From a bacterium (GTDB lineage: Bacteria > Actinomycetota > Acidimicrobiia > Acidimicrobiales > Bin134), in NCBI GenBank assembly GCA_026708015.1, contig JAPOVT010000030.1:1-64000 (forward strand): a stretch of 64,000 nucleotides of DNA. Direction: 5' to 3'. The stretch's first letter is position 1. Every line of letters starts with the position of its first letter. The position numbers and the translations under genes were made by a program. Under the pieces are notes generated by a model. It was given only the letters and a program-made list of their open reading frames with translations. It was not told the DNA's origin and made no database searches. Shown one piece after another: positions 1 to 8,125 of the stretch.

Positions 1-57
1 CACCCGGCCGCGGACCCTCAGATCACGCCCGATACACAAAATTCCTGACAGACCCAT
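1..57. mobile_element. Possible terminus of a second insertion sequence
   Basis: The transposase frame loses family resemblance right after its HSDKG motif (about position 57-60). The sequence outward from there, read on the minus strand, begins GGGTCTGTCAGGAATTTTGT, which resembles the terminal repeats of some IS256-family elements. I infer that another element inserted here and cut off the transposase C-terminus. Only the edge lies in the window, so neither the element nor a target duplication can be confirmed. Confidence 0.3.
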
Positions 58-932
58 CCCTTGTCGGAGTGGAAAATCACGCCGTCGATGTTCCCGCCCC
101 TGGTGGCCACGGCGGTGTTGATCGCTGCTTTGGCCAGCTCCGCGGTCGGATAGTCATCGGAGGTGGCGAACCCGACCATGCGCCGCGAGCACAGGTCCAG
201 CACCGTCGCTGAGAACACCGGGCCCTCGGCGGTCTTGACCTCTTTGAAGTCCCCAAACTGCTTCTGGTCGATCCCATCAGCGCTGAAGTCGCGCCCCAGC
301 AGGTCCTCGGGGGCCGCAGGGGCGGGGTTCTGGCTGGTCAGGCCTTTCTTCTTTTTGGGGCGGGCGGACAGGCCCTGGCGGGCCATGGACGCCTCCACCG
401 TCTTCTTCGACACCGACAGGCCGTCCCGGCGCAGCTGGGCGCGCACCCTGGGGGACCCGTAGGTCCCCTGGGAGCGGTCGAACGCCCTCTTCACCTCGGC
501 GTCGGTCGCCCGGCGGCGGACCTGCATCTGGGTCAGCGGCCGGTCGAGGTGCTTGTAGAACGTCGAGGAAGCTGCATCCAGCGCCCGCAACGACACCGCG
601 TGAGGCACACCGTGGTCGGTCCTCTGGGATGCGATGAACCCTGCGGTCACCGCGTTGCCCCGCTCACCCAAACGACCGCGGATCGTTTGAGGACATCGCG
701 CTCCATCCCCCGACTCAGCCACCCTCTTGCGGAGCCTCGCCAGCTCGGCCCGCTCATCGGCCGACAGCCCGCCGGACCGCGCGGCCTGGTCCTGGCGAAC
801 CCAGTTCCCCAGCGTGCCCTCGTTCACACCCAGCTCCCGGGCCACACGGGCCACCGGCCGGCCGGCCTCCTTGACGATCCGAACAGCCCCATCACGGAAC
901 CCCCGGTCGAAACTCCTTCGCAGTCTGGACAC
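18..932 (-). pseudogene. IS3-family transposase (orfA/orfB), frameshifted and 3'-truncated
   Basis: The N-terminal part has an HTH_Tnp_1-like orfA (RELGVNEGTLGNWVRQD). The later part is an orfB-type DDE integrase core containing FSADGIDQKQFGDF and HSDKG. The GTG start at 932 follows an AGGAGGGG ribosome site. Near codon 75 the frame is shifted: after KRVAES the expected MERDVLKRSAVVWV sequence sits in the +1 frame and ends at a TGA overlapping a GTG start for orfB. This fits a one-base gain in the run of five C at 707-711. The C-terminus past HSDKG, including the last catalytic Glu, is replaced by unrelated residues. No active transposase is expected from this copy. Confidence 0.85.
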
Positions 933-978
933 AGCCCCTCCTCATAGAGCATGCCTCCACGAAAAGGGGGGAACCTCA
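58..978 (-). mobile_element. IS3-family element remnant
   Basis: The transposase plus its upstream leader form the remnant. The upstream end is placed near 978 because the minus strand there reads TGAGGTTCCCCCCTTTTCGT, typical in style of IS3-family termini, followed by the leader and ribosome site of the transposase. The other terminus is missing, so terminal repeats and target duplication cannot be compared. The boundary at 978 is an estimate. Confidence 0.5.
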
Positions 979-1604
979 AGGGCCTTATGTTCCTTAGCTG
1001 GTGTGAAACTGCGATGGTTGATCTTGTTGTGCTCTGCGAGGGCGATGAAGACATGCGATTCCGTTACACCAGCGCTTTTGGGCGGGGGCCGCACCCCCGC
1101 GACTTCTCCCGTCAGAGGATGGAGTTGGGTAAGCACGATTTCGCGACCATCAAGGAACGATTCCTGGCTGCCGTGCCACAACTGAATTTGGGTCAAGACA
1201 CCCAGGAAGCCGTTGAACGGGTCGTCATATGGCGCAACATGTTGGGGCACGCCAACGTGCAGCCCTTCCGGGGATATCTCTTGCATACCCCACCCCCAAA
1301 GAAATGGGAGCGCATCAGTAGGCACTTGAGATGCCCCCAGTGCCTCAAGTTCTATGCAGACTGTGGCTGCGAGACGCACGACCAGAGTGAACCACTGACC
1401 GTCAAGATCGAAGAGGAAGCGCTGCTGACGATACTTGAAGACGTTCGCACGGTTGATGCTCAGTGCCTTTACCCCGCGGCAGTATCAATAGACGTTCCCT
1501 ATAGGGGCTTAGCATGGCCGATCAGCGGGGATGAGTATGAGATAAATGAACACCGACCTGAGCGCAGGGCGGTACTCCCAAAGACTTCTCTGCGTGGACA
1601 CTGA
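951..1604 (+). CDS. Hypothetical protein with HEPN-like Rx4H motif and Cys cluster, probably 5'-truncated by the IS
   Basis: The open frame begins inside the IS end, so residues before about position 987 are probably IS-derived; ATG codons at 987 and 1014 are alternatives, none with a good ribosome site. The middle carries ERVVIWRNMLGHANVQPF, whose RNMLGH matches the R-x4-H spacing found in HEPN ribonuclease-type domains. It is followed by RCPQCLKFYADCGC, a likely zinc-binding knuckle. I do not recognise the family. The motif alone does not establish RNase activity. The gene may be the 3' remainder of a longer gene interrupted by the insertion. Confidence 0.5.
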   Translation: MPPRKGGNLKGLMFLSWCETAMVDLVVLCEGDEDMRFRYTSAFGRGPHPRDFSRQRMELGKHDFATIKERFLAAVPQLNLGQDTQEAVERVVIWRNMLGHANVQPFRGYLLHTPPPKKWERISRHLRCPQCLKFYADCGCETHDQSEPLTVKIEEEALLTILEDVRTVDAQCLYPAAVSIDVPYRGLAWPISGDEYEINEHRPERRAVLPKTSLRGH

Positions 1605-1795
1605 ACTGCCCTGGTATGGCCAAAGGGCCTTGAGCCTGGGAAGCGATTTTGTGAAGGCCTATCCTTAAGTGGAGACAGGCAGCACCTGGCTCTCAGGCGT
1701 GCCTGCGACAGCCCCAATACGCCCATGTTGTGAACGAGAAAACAGGTGGTACACTGCTTACACGCATGTGATTAAGCGGGACCAGAAAGGCGGTT

Positions 1796-2011
1796 ATGGT
1801 GCCGGAACGAGATACCTACAAGTACCAGTTTGTAGATCGAAATGACCGGATCATTCACTCGGGGATCACGAACGATCTTGATCGCAGAGAAGGCGAACTG
1901 CGTCGTCAGCACGGCAGCGGCAACATTCGACAGGTAGGACGGCGAACCACGCGAGAGGCGGCGAAGGAATGGGAGAAGGGTAGACCTTCGGCTGGTCGAT
2001 CTGGTCCGTGA
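1796..2011 (+). CDS. Small GIY-YIG-like protein
   Basis: This 71-residue protein starts at ATG 1796, five bases after an AAAGGCGG ribosome site. The core reads YKYQFVDRNDRIIHSGITND, then LDRRE and RQVGRRTTREAAKEWE. It matches the pattern of small actinobacterial proteins with a reduced GIY-YIG fold: the YxYxF strand stands in for GIY, SGITND for YIG, and DLDRRE supplies the conserved arginine. Whether these short proteins are active nucleases is not known to me. It stands alone between the IS-linked gene and the MmeI-like gene, and a role in a mobile or defence setting is only inferred from the neighbourhood. Confidence 0.6.
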   Translation: MVPERDTYKYQFVDRNDRIIHSGITNDLDRREGELRRQHGSGNIRQVGRRTTREAAKEWEKGRPSAGRSGP

Positions 2012-2317
2012 TCCTTGGTTTGGCCAGGCGAGGGTGTTCCACATCCAGCCGTACCTTGGGCTTGCCACGACTCCGTAACAAAGCAACCTGGATTTTGGGC
2101 GAGTGCCTCCAGTGTCACAATGGGTTGACCCGCTCCTAAGATCGCGCTTCATGCAGCAAGACGACTGCGGTGGCCACGGGATGCAGACATATGACCGAAG
2201 CTCCGGTGAAGGCATGCCATGTGTCGTTGGACGTATAGGCGGCCGCAGGCTGCTGGCTGCTCGTGATGGGAATGGTTTCCGCCGTTGCCACCACACGGAG
2301 TTGCTGAGGGCCTGACC
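2012..2317. other. Intergenic stretch without a convincing gene
   Basis: Only short out-of-frame ORFs on both strands are present, none with family resemblance. The last 16 bases contain GAGGG six bases before the GTG start of the MmeI-like gene. No repeat or terminator was seen. Confidence 0.5.
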
Positions 2318-5164
2318 GTGACGCCGCAGGACTTCATCACCAAGTGGGGGTCATCCACGCTCAAGGAGAGCTCAGGGTCGCAGGAGCATTTCATAGACCT
2401 GTGTGAACTGTTAGGCGAGTTGACTCCGGCAAAGGCTGACCCTACTGGCGAGGAGTACTGCTTTGAGCGGGGGGCGCGCAAGGAGACCGGCGGTGATGGC
2501 TGGGCCGACGTGTGGAAACGCCACCATTTCGCTTGGGAATACAAGGGGAAGAAGGCCAATCTCGACAAGGCCTTTGAGCAGTTGCGGCAGTATTCCTCCG
2601 CGTTGGAGAACCCGCCGCTATTGATCGTCTCCGATATGGAGAGCATCCGGATTCGCACCAATTGGACGAACAGCGTCAGCAAGACCTACGAGTTTGCCTT
2701 GGAGGACCTGAATGACGCAGGGACCCGTGACATCCTCAAATGGGCATTCACGGACCCTGAGCGGCTACGGCCGGGCCAATCCCGGCAGTCGTTGACAGAG
2801 GACGCTGCGGAATCGTTCGCCTCTCTGGCTCTTGCTCTGAGGGAACGTGGGCACGACCCAGAGGAAGTCGCCCATTTCGTCAATCGTCTGATCTTCTGCA
2901 TGTTCGCTGACGATGTCTCTTTGCTTCCGAACAACTTGTTTGAACGGATGTTGGAACAGGCCCGAAAGGAGCCCGAGAGCTTTACTGACCTTGCGGGCAA
3001 TCTCTTCCAAGAGATGGCTTCTGGTGGCCGGGTCGGCTTCGAGCAGGTTGCCTGCTTCAACGGAGGCCTGTTCGAGGACAATTCCGCGCTGCCATTGGAG
3101 AAGTCTGATATCGAGACGGTGTTGAAAGCCTCGAAGCTCGACTGGTCAGAAATCGACCCGTCGATCCTTGGGACGCTTTTCGAGCGCGGGCTCGACCCCG
3201 GCAAACGCGTGCAACTCGGGGCGCATTACACAGATCGCGACAAGATCATGCAGCTCATCGATCCGGTGGTGATCAGACCGTGGCTCGCTGAGTGGGAAAG
3301 AGAATTAGCTGAAATCGCCTCGGAATTGGAACGAGCCGAAGCGGCGAAGTCAGCTGGAGCCCGGACGACACAGCGCAATAGGGCCGAGCGGCGGTACCGG
3401 GAGTTTCTTAGCCGATTGCGTTCGTTCACAGTGCTGGATCCAGCTTGTGGCTCGGAGAACTTTCTCTATTTGGCCCTGCATGCGCTAAAGGACCTCGAGC
3501 ATCAAGTGCAGGTGGAAGCGGAGGCGCTGGGCTTTGAGCGCGATTTTCCCGAAGTCGATCCCGCGAACGTTAAGGGAATTGAGATCAATCCTTACGCCGC
3601 GGAACTGGCGCGCGTTTCGGTCTGGATTGGCCACATCCAGTGGATGCGCCGCAACGGCTTCACGGGAATCGAGGAGCCGATTCTGAAGCCCCTGGACACG
3701 ATCGAGTGTCGTGACGCGATCATGACAGCGGACGGCGCCGAGCCAGATTGGCCAGTGACTGACGTGGTGATAGGAAATCCGCCTTTTCTCGGTGGAAAGC
3801 TCCTCAAGACGCATCTTGGCGAGGACTATGTGGACCGCCTATTCGACGTCTTTTCAAACCGCGTCCCTGCAGAAGCGGATTTGGTCTGCTACTGGTTCGA
3901 GAAAGCCGGTAGGCAGATTGCAGAGGGAAAGGCGAAGCGCGCTGGGCTGGTAGCAACCAATTCGATTAGGGGTGGCGCGAACCGAAGGACTCTTCAGGCT
4001 GCTACCGAAAACAGGCCAATTTTCGACGCGTGGAGCGACGAACAGTGGACCATTGACGGAGCGTCTGTGCGAGTCTCTCTCATTTGCTTTTCGCGAGATG
4101 TCGACGCGGTTGGGCAAGTCCTACTCGATGGACGGGAAGTCGACGAGATTTACACCGATCTGACAGCACGGCACGGCAGCGAAGGTGTTGATCCCAAGAC
4201 AATCAGACGACTCCCGCAGAATGCCGATGTTGCCTACATGGGCGATACCAAAGGAGGAGCCTTCGATATCGGGGGAGACCTCGCCCTCGAATGGCTCCAA
4301 TTGCCTGCCAATCCGAACGGTCGCAACAACACCGACGTACTGAAGCCGTGGGTGAATGGCATGGACGTAACGCGACGGCCAGCTGGCAAATGGATCATCG
4401 ACTTCGGCTGGGTAATGTCTGAGTACGCAGCCGCTTTGTATGAAGAGCCGTTCGAATGGGTGGAGCAGCACGTCAAGCCGATGCGGCAAAACAACCGTCG
4501 AGCCACATATCGCGAGCACTGGTGGCGCCATGTGGAGCCGAGGCAGGGAATGTGGAATGCACTTGAGGGGGTATCGCGTTACATCGCAACACCCACTGTC
4601 GCCAAACACCGCGTCTTTGTCTGGTACGACACTCGAATCTGCCCTGATCACCAACTGATCGTCATAGCTCGGGACGATGACACGACCTTCGGGATCCTCC
4701 ACAGTCGGTTCCACGAGATTTGGTCGCTAAGGCTTGGCACAAGTTTGGAAGACCGACCGCGCTACACCCACACTACGACCTTTGCTACCTTCCCGTTTCC
4801 TAGCGGATTGACGCCGAATATTGCTCCTGATGAGTGCGCGTCCGACCCCAGGGCAGGAGCGATCGCCGAAGCTGCACGCGAACTTGTCGCACTTCGTGAC
4901 CGGTGGATCAACCCGCCTGAATGGGTCGAATGGGTGGAAGCTCCAGTTCCCGGATATCCAAGGTTGCCCCAACCCCGCAATGAGAATGCCGCGAAGGAAC
5001 TCAAGAAGCGCACCTTGACGAATCTCTACAACGACCGCCCGCAGTGGCTAGACAATGCACATGCTGCCCTAGATGCTGCCGTCGCTGGGGCCTACGGTTG
5101 GCCAACCGACATTTCGGATGATTCCGCCCTCCGGAACCTTCGAGACCTCAACGCCGCCCTCTGA
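2318..5164 (+). CDS. MmeI-like (type IIL) restriction endonuclease-methyltransferase
   Basis: A 948-residue single-chain enzyme of the MmeI family, which cuts and adenine-methylates DNA. GTG 2318 is preferred over TTG 2285 because the family begins with PQDFITKW and a GAGGG site lies upstream. The N-terminal nuclease motif is present as D64-x9-E74-x-K76 within GWADVWKRHHFAWEYK. The helical spacer follows, then methyltransferase motif I at about 374-382 and motif IV NPPF at about 487-490, then a C-terminal target-recognition region. Motif I reads DPACGSENF where the family has DPACGSGNF or similar; Glu380 replaces the second Gly of the SAM-binding loop and may weaken methylation. If methylation is lost but cleavage retained, the enzyme could be toxic, so the nuclease may also be inactive or the change tolerated. 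It appears monocistronic, with a hairpin after the stop. Confidence 0.88.
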   Translation: MTPQDFITKWGSSTLKESSGSQEHFIDLCELLGELTPAKADPTGEEYCFERGARKETGGDGWADVWKRHHFAWEYKGKKANLDKAFEQLRQYSSALENPPLLIVSDMESIRIRTNWTNSVSKTYEFALEDLNDAGTRDILKWAFTDPERLRPGQSRQSLTEDAAESFASLALALRERGHDPEEVAHFVNRLIFCMFADDVSLLPNNLFERMLEQARKEPESFTDLAGNLFQEMASGGRVGFEQVACFNGGLFEDNSALPLEKSDIETVLKASKLDWSEIDPSILGTLFERGLDPGKRVQLGAHYTDRDKIMQLIDPVVIRPWLAEWERELAEIASELERAEAAKSAGARTTQRNRAERRYREFLSRLRSFTVLDPACGSENFLYLALHALKDLEHQVQVEAEALGFERDFPEVDPANVKGIEINPYAAELARVSVWIGHIQWMRRNGFTGIEEPILKPLDTIECRDAIMTADGAEPDWPVTDVVIGNPPFLGGKLLKTHLGEDYVDRLFDVFSNRVPAEADLVCYWFEKAGRQIAEGKAKRAGLVATNSIRGGANRRTLQAATENRPIFDAWSDEQWTIDGASVRVSLICFSRDVDAVGQVLLDGREVDEIYTDLTARHGSEGVDPKTIRRLPQNADVAYMGDTKGGAFDIGGDLALEWLQLPANPNGRNNTDVLKPWVNGMDVTRRPAGKWIIDFGWVMSEYAAALYEEPFEWVEQHVKPMRQNNRRATYREHWWRHVEPRQGMWNALEGVSRYIATPTVAKHRVFVWYDTRICPDHQLIVIARDDDTTFGILHSRFHEIWSLRLGTSLEDRPRYTHTTTFATFPFPSGLTPNIAPDECASDPRAGAIAEAARELVALRDRWINPPEWVEWVEAPVPGYPRLPQPRNENAAKELKKRTLTNLYNDRPQWLDNAHAALDAAVAGAYGWPTDISDDSALRNLRDLNAAL

Positions 5165-5185
5165 ATTGGTTATGGCTTGAGTTGC

Positions 5186-5222
5186 GCTCTTCGCACACTT
5201 GCCAGGACTGTGTGAGAAGAGC
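5186..5222 (+). terminator. Hairpin after the MmeI-like gene
   Basis: GCTCTTC at 5186-5192 pairs with GAAGAGC at 5216-5222, and CACAC at 5194-5198 with GTGTG at 5210-5214, separated by one mismatch and closing an 11-base loop. No T tract follows, so it is either a non-canonical terminator or an mRNA-stabilising hairpin. Confidence 0.55.
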
Positions 5223-5334
5223 CCTACCTTGAGACCACGACCCAATCAAACCAGCTCGTGCGAACCTGGGGGAGCTTCACCCCGCCACTGAGTTGGGTTC
5301 GCCTCACGCACCACATCTTGCATGGGCTAAAGGG

Positions 5335-5787
5335 CTAGGCGGCCATCCTTAGAAGTCGGTTGCCGGTCTTGGTGTCGACGTAGGCGAAGCTCTGTGGAGG
5401 TCGGAAACCTCTTGGTTTTGCCCGGAGGTCTTGGAGGGGCACGATCCTGTCTAGGGGCTGCTGATGCGACAAGGCCAGCGCGGTGCCGATGTCCAGTCCC
5501 TCGAAGTAACGCTTGAACTCGTTGTGGGACAACTCGGATCTTGAGCCGTACTCGCGCCATAGGGCTGTGAGGTTGGCCGTTCTGACGTCTGTGATGATGC
5601 ATGTGCCAAGCAACGCCCGCACCGGTGTCGACGCATACAACAGCGCACGCGTCGGGACTTCGATCTTTGGTGTCGTGCGGCGCAGCTCGACAGTCTTTGT
5701 CCCGGCAAGGATGGCCTCAGCGAATCTCGGCTTGAGCGAGAGGACGATCATCCGGTTCTGATCGAGCGCTTCAATCTCCTCAGTCAT
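5335..5787 (-). CDS. ASCH (PUA-like) domain protein
   Basis: 150 residues. The N-terminal segment MIVLSLKPRFAEAILAGTKT, followed by VELRR, carries the G-x-K-x-x-E-x-R signature of the ASCH domain, a PUA-like fold associated with RNA binding and, in some members, with RNA or modified-base hydrolysis. YASTPVRALLGTC forms the central strand pair. It lies 20 bases downstream of a small HTH gene on the same strand, so the two are likely cotranscribed. A small DNA-binding protein followed by a PUA-like protein resembles a toxin-antitoxin or stress module, but this pairing is inference; nothing in the sequence proves toxicity. Confidence 0.7.
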   Translation of the reverse strand: MTEEIEALDQNRMIVLSLKPRFAEAILAGTKTVELRRTTPKIEVPTRALLYASTPVRALLGTCIITDVRTANLTALWREYGSRSELSHNEFKRYFEGLDIGTALALSHQQPLDRIVPLQDLRAKPRGFRPPQSFAYVDTKTGNRLLRMAA

Positions 5788-5807
5788 TTCGCCTCAACGT
5801 TGACGGG

Positions 5808-6095
5808 CTACTGCGACTGTGCCAGTTCGGCGGCGGCTGCGCCATACCTCTGCTGAGCTGCCTGGCGACTGACGCCGAGCATTATCCCGATCATTGCCCA
5901 TGACCAGCCGTCTTCTCGAGCGGAGACAACTGCTTGAGCCAGCTCAGTCTCAAGCCAGTCGCGTTGGTCGGCCAGCTTCTCCACCAGCTTCAGTGATGAT
6001 GAGTCAATGAACTTCAGATCAGCCGGGTCGACCTCGTCAGCCCATTTCTCAAAGGCAGCCAGCTTTTCGGCCAACCGCTTTTCTCGACTGTTCAT
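5808..6095 (-). CDS. Small helix-turn-helix protein
   Basis: 95 residues from ATG 6095, chosen because GGAG lies 10 bases upstream; GTG 6104 would sit against that site. The C-terminal half reads WSWAMIGIMLGVSRQAAQQR, a clear helix-turn-helix of the type seen in sigma-70 region 4-like and AsnC-like small regulators. The N-terminal half is charged and helical (EKRLAEKLAAFEKWADEVD), possibly a dimerisation helix. It is the first gene of a two-gene unit with the ASCH protein and probably regulates it. Confidence 0.65.
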   Translation of the reverse strand: MNSREKRLAEKLAAFEKWADEVDPADLKFIDSSSLKLVEKLADQRDWLETELAQAVVSAREDGWSWAMIGIMLGVSRQAAQQRYGAAAAELAQSQ

Positions 6096-6225
6096 CAGTT
6101 CCACACTCCGATGCCGTGTTTGCGAGCACTGGGCGCGATGACGGCCTGTTCAAGGTAACGGTCCATCAGGTTGATGTCAACAAAAGTTGACACTGAATCG
6201 TGGGGAATTGCAGTCTGTCATCTTT

Positions 6226-6240
6226 GTAGCTGTCTGCTAC
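6226..6240. promoter_or_regulatory. Inverted repeat upstream of the ParD-like/zeta operon
   Basis: GTAGC (6226-6230) and GCTAC (6236-6240) form a perfect 5-base inverted repeat around TGTCT, lying about 10 bases before an AAGGAGGT ribosome site. Its position suits an antitoxin operator, but no convincing -35/-10 pair could be assigned. Confidence 0.35.
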
Positions 6241-6262
6241 GATTGTGCAAGGAGGTCTTGGC

Positions 6263-6643
6263 ATGCCACTGAGCATTCCCATTCGCATCGACGACGGCGT
6301 GTACGCCTCGGCCAAGGCGGCGGCCCCGGCCATGGACCGCAGCGCTGCCCAGCAGATATCCCATTGGGCTCGGATCGGGCGCGAAATGGAGAGGTCGCGC
6401 GAAATCCCCCACAGCGATATTGCCGCCGTCCTCAACGGCGAAACCCACTACGACGACCTCGATGACCCCCGCGCCCAGGCGATAGTGCGGGCCGTGTGGG
6501 CCGAGGAGATGAAGCACTGGCGCGAATCGCTCGATTTGGAGGCGGAGTTCGTTGCCAAGGGCCTCCCATTCGCCGAGCTGGACGAGAGCGGTGAAGTTGT
6601 CGTCCGCGAGCCGGCTAGCTCAACAGCTGTGCCCAGTCGCTAA
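6263..6643 (+). CDS. ParD-like antitoxin
   Basis: 126 residues. ATG 6263 is chosen because a perfect AAGGAGGT site lies six bases upstream, which excludes the in-frame start at 6245. The N-terminus has the ribbon-like strand IPIRIDDGVYASAKAAA, then MDRSAAQQISHWARIGRE, the hallmark of ParD_like DNA-binding antitoxins. The C-terminal half is acidic (DDLDDPRAQAIV, ELDESGEV) and probably binds the toxin. It precedes the zeta-like kinase by 39 bases and likely autoregulates the operon through the upstream inverted repeat. Confidence 0.8.
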   Translation: MPLSIPIRIDDGVYASAKAAAPAMDRSAAQQISHWARIGREMERSREIPHSDIAAVLNGETHYDDLDDPRAQAIVRAVWAEEMKHWRESLDLEAEFVAKGLPFAELDESGEVVVREPASSTAVPSR

Positions 6644-6682
6644 TCATGGTAGCCGGGTCGTCTGCTGCGGCGGGCTGAGCAG

Positions 6683-7264
6683 GTGGATGGCGCCCGAACG
6701 CTGATCGTGGTCGCAGGGCCGAACGGCGCTGGCAAGACCCTGTTCGCCGGACGGTTCGCGGCCCAGTCCCGCCTTGAGTTCGTGAACGCCGACTTGATTG
6801 CCGCGGAGCGATGGCCCGGCGAAGAAGAGTCCCGTGCTTATGAGGCTGCCGCTGCTGCTGCAGAACGGCGCTTTGAGCTGATCGCCGCAGGGCGGTCGTT
6901 TGTAGCTGAGACTGTGTTCTCCCACCCGTCCAAAGTCGACTTCGTCCGCGCCACCATGGAAGTTGGCTACATCGTGGCCATGCACGTCGTCATGGTGCCG
7001 GAGGACCTCGCGGTCGCACGGGTTCGCACCCGCGTCCGCTCCGGAGGGCACCGGGTCCCCGAGGAGAAGATCCGGGGCCGGTACCGGCGTCTGTGGGGAC
7101 TGGTGGCAGAAGCGGCAGGTATGTGCGACGAAGCCTTCTTCTACGACAACACGTCAGCCCGCAACCCGTTCAGACTGGTGGCCGAGCTCGACAGGGGAGT
7201 ACCCGTCGGGATCCCTGCCTGGCCAGACTGGGTGCCTTCCGAACTGGAAGCCCTCGGACGCTGA
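6683..7264 (+). CDS. Zeta-toxin-like P-loop kinase
   Basis: 193 residues. GPNGAGKT at about 12-19 is the Walker A loop. FVNADLIA (about 33-40) matches the N/D-A-D segment of zeta-type kinases that phosphorylate UDP-N-acetylglucosamine. FVAETVFSHPSK provides the second conserved acidic segment, and GGHRVPEEKIRGRYRR the arginine-rich lid. It follows the ParD-like gene directly, the usual arrangement for this class of chromosomal toxin-antitoxin pair. The GTG start at 6683 lacks a clear ribosome site, which fits coupling to the antitoxin. The substrate is inferred from the family only. Confidence 0.78.
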   Translation: MDGARTLIVVAGPNGAGKTLFAGRFAAQSRLEFVNADLIAAERWPGEEESRAYEAAAAAAERRFELIAAGRSFVAETVFSHPSKVDFVRATMEVGYIVAMHVVMVPEDLAVARVRTRVRSGGHRVPEEKIRGRYRRLWGLVAEAAGMCDEAFFYDNTSARNPFRLVAELDRGVPVGIPAWPDWVPSELEALGR

Positions 7265-7314
7265 TCGCCTGGCAGCAATCCGAAAGACGAATTCGCCGCG
7301 TCCGCAAAATGACA

Positions 7315-7339
7315 GAGACCGCCGTCAGACGGCGGTCTC
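7315..7339 (+). terminator. Strong hairpin after the zeta-like gene
   Basis: GAGACCGCCG (7315-7324) and CGGCGGTCTC (7330-7339) form a perfect 10-bp stem with a five-base loop. It lies between the convergent zeta-like and vapC genes and could serve both strands. No T tract is present on either side. Confidence 0.6.
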
Positions 7340-7423
7340 GACCCTACCGGCGAAGCGATAGGGGTGGTATAGGAAACCTACCACGAGGCAGGTGGAATTT
7401 GGACGGTAACAGGTGCTGAATTC

Positions 7424-7810
7424 TCAGGGCCGGTGTACGTGGACTCCGTCGCTATGGCTGGCCAAGGCACGAAGGTCGGTGAGGTCGGTGGTGAGTACAG
7501 CACCGCCGGGTTCGGCTATGGCGACCACGAGGGCGTCGATGGCCGAGCCCTGACCCGCCACTGTACGCAAGGCGCCGGCTCGACGGGCGAGACCCTCAGA
7601 CACCTCTTCAACGATGTTGCAGGTCTTCAGGAAGCGGTTGATGTTTGCGTCATTGTGTTGTCGGCCAGTGACCGTTTCGGCGAGCACGACGGAGGGAACA
7701 AGAGGCGGCCACAGCCCATCGCGCTGGAACACTGCAATCAGAGCAACTGCCTTCTGGCGTCGCGTGGCGAGATGGCTGACGCCGCCCGAGTCGAGAACGA
7801 GCCTGGTCAA
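7424..7810 (-). CDS. vapC: VapC-type PIN-domain toxin
   Basis: 128 residues. LVLDSGGVSHLA gives the first PIN aspartate and VLAETVTG the conserved glutamate. GSAIDALVVAIAEP followed by VLTTDLTDLRAL provides the two late acidic residues of the active site. PIN toxins are Mg-dependent RNases, often cutting tRNA or rRNA. Its ATG overlaps the stop of the upstream antitoxin gene by four bases, so translation is probably coupled. The length is typical of the family and no defect is visible. Confidence 0.82.
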   Translation of the reverse strand: MTRLVLDSGGVSHLATRRQKAVALIAVFQRDGLWPPLVPSVVLAETVTGRQHNDANINRFLKTCNIVEEVSEGLARRAGALRTVAGQGSAIDALVVAIAEPGGAVLTTDLTDLRALASHSDGVHVHRP

Positions 7811-8058
7811 CGCGCCGCGGTTGCCGAGACATTGGCTCGGATGCGTTGCGACAGGGCCTCTGCCTTGGCGATGGCCTTCTCAGAGGGTTCGCCAACATCC
7901 TCGAGAAGCTCGCTGAGATATCGGACAGTCTCTTCAAGCAGCGCCTCGCGTCGAAGCTCAGCGCGTATCGATGCCTGAAGAAGCTCCGATGGCGAAAGCT
8001 CCCGTTCCTTGACTGCGTCGTAGAGTTCGACCGGCAGATATACCTGCATGCGCGGCAT
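7807..8058 (-). CDS. vapB: VapB-type ribbon-helix-helix antitoxin
   Basis: 83 residues from ATG 8058. The segment PRMQVYLPVELYDAVKE is a ribbon-helix-helix N-terminus, followed by LSPSELLQASIRAELRR, the second helix. The remaining part is acidic and helical and should bind the PIN toxin encoded immediately downstream. A GTG at 8097 would extend the frame by 13 residues that do not fit the fold, so the later start is preferred. The gene should autorepress the operon. Confidence 0.78.
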   Translation of the reverse strand: MPRMQVYLPVELYDAVKERELSPSELLQASIRAELRREALLEETVRYLSELLEDVGEPSEKAIAKAEALSQRIRANVSATAAR

Positions 8059-8125
8059 ACGCCTACTATACACACACTCTCGGACAACGAAGTTCACGTT
8101 TAACCCCGCAGAATGGAAGGCTTGG

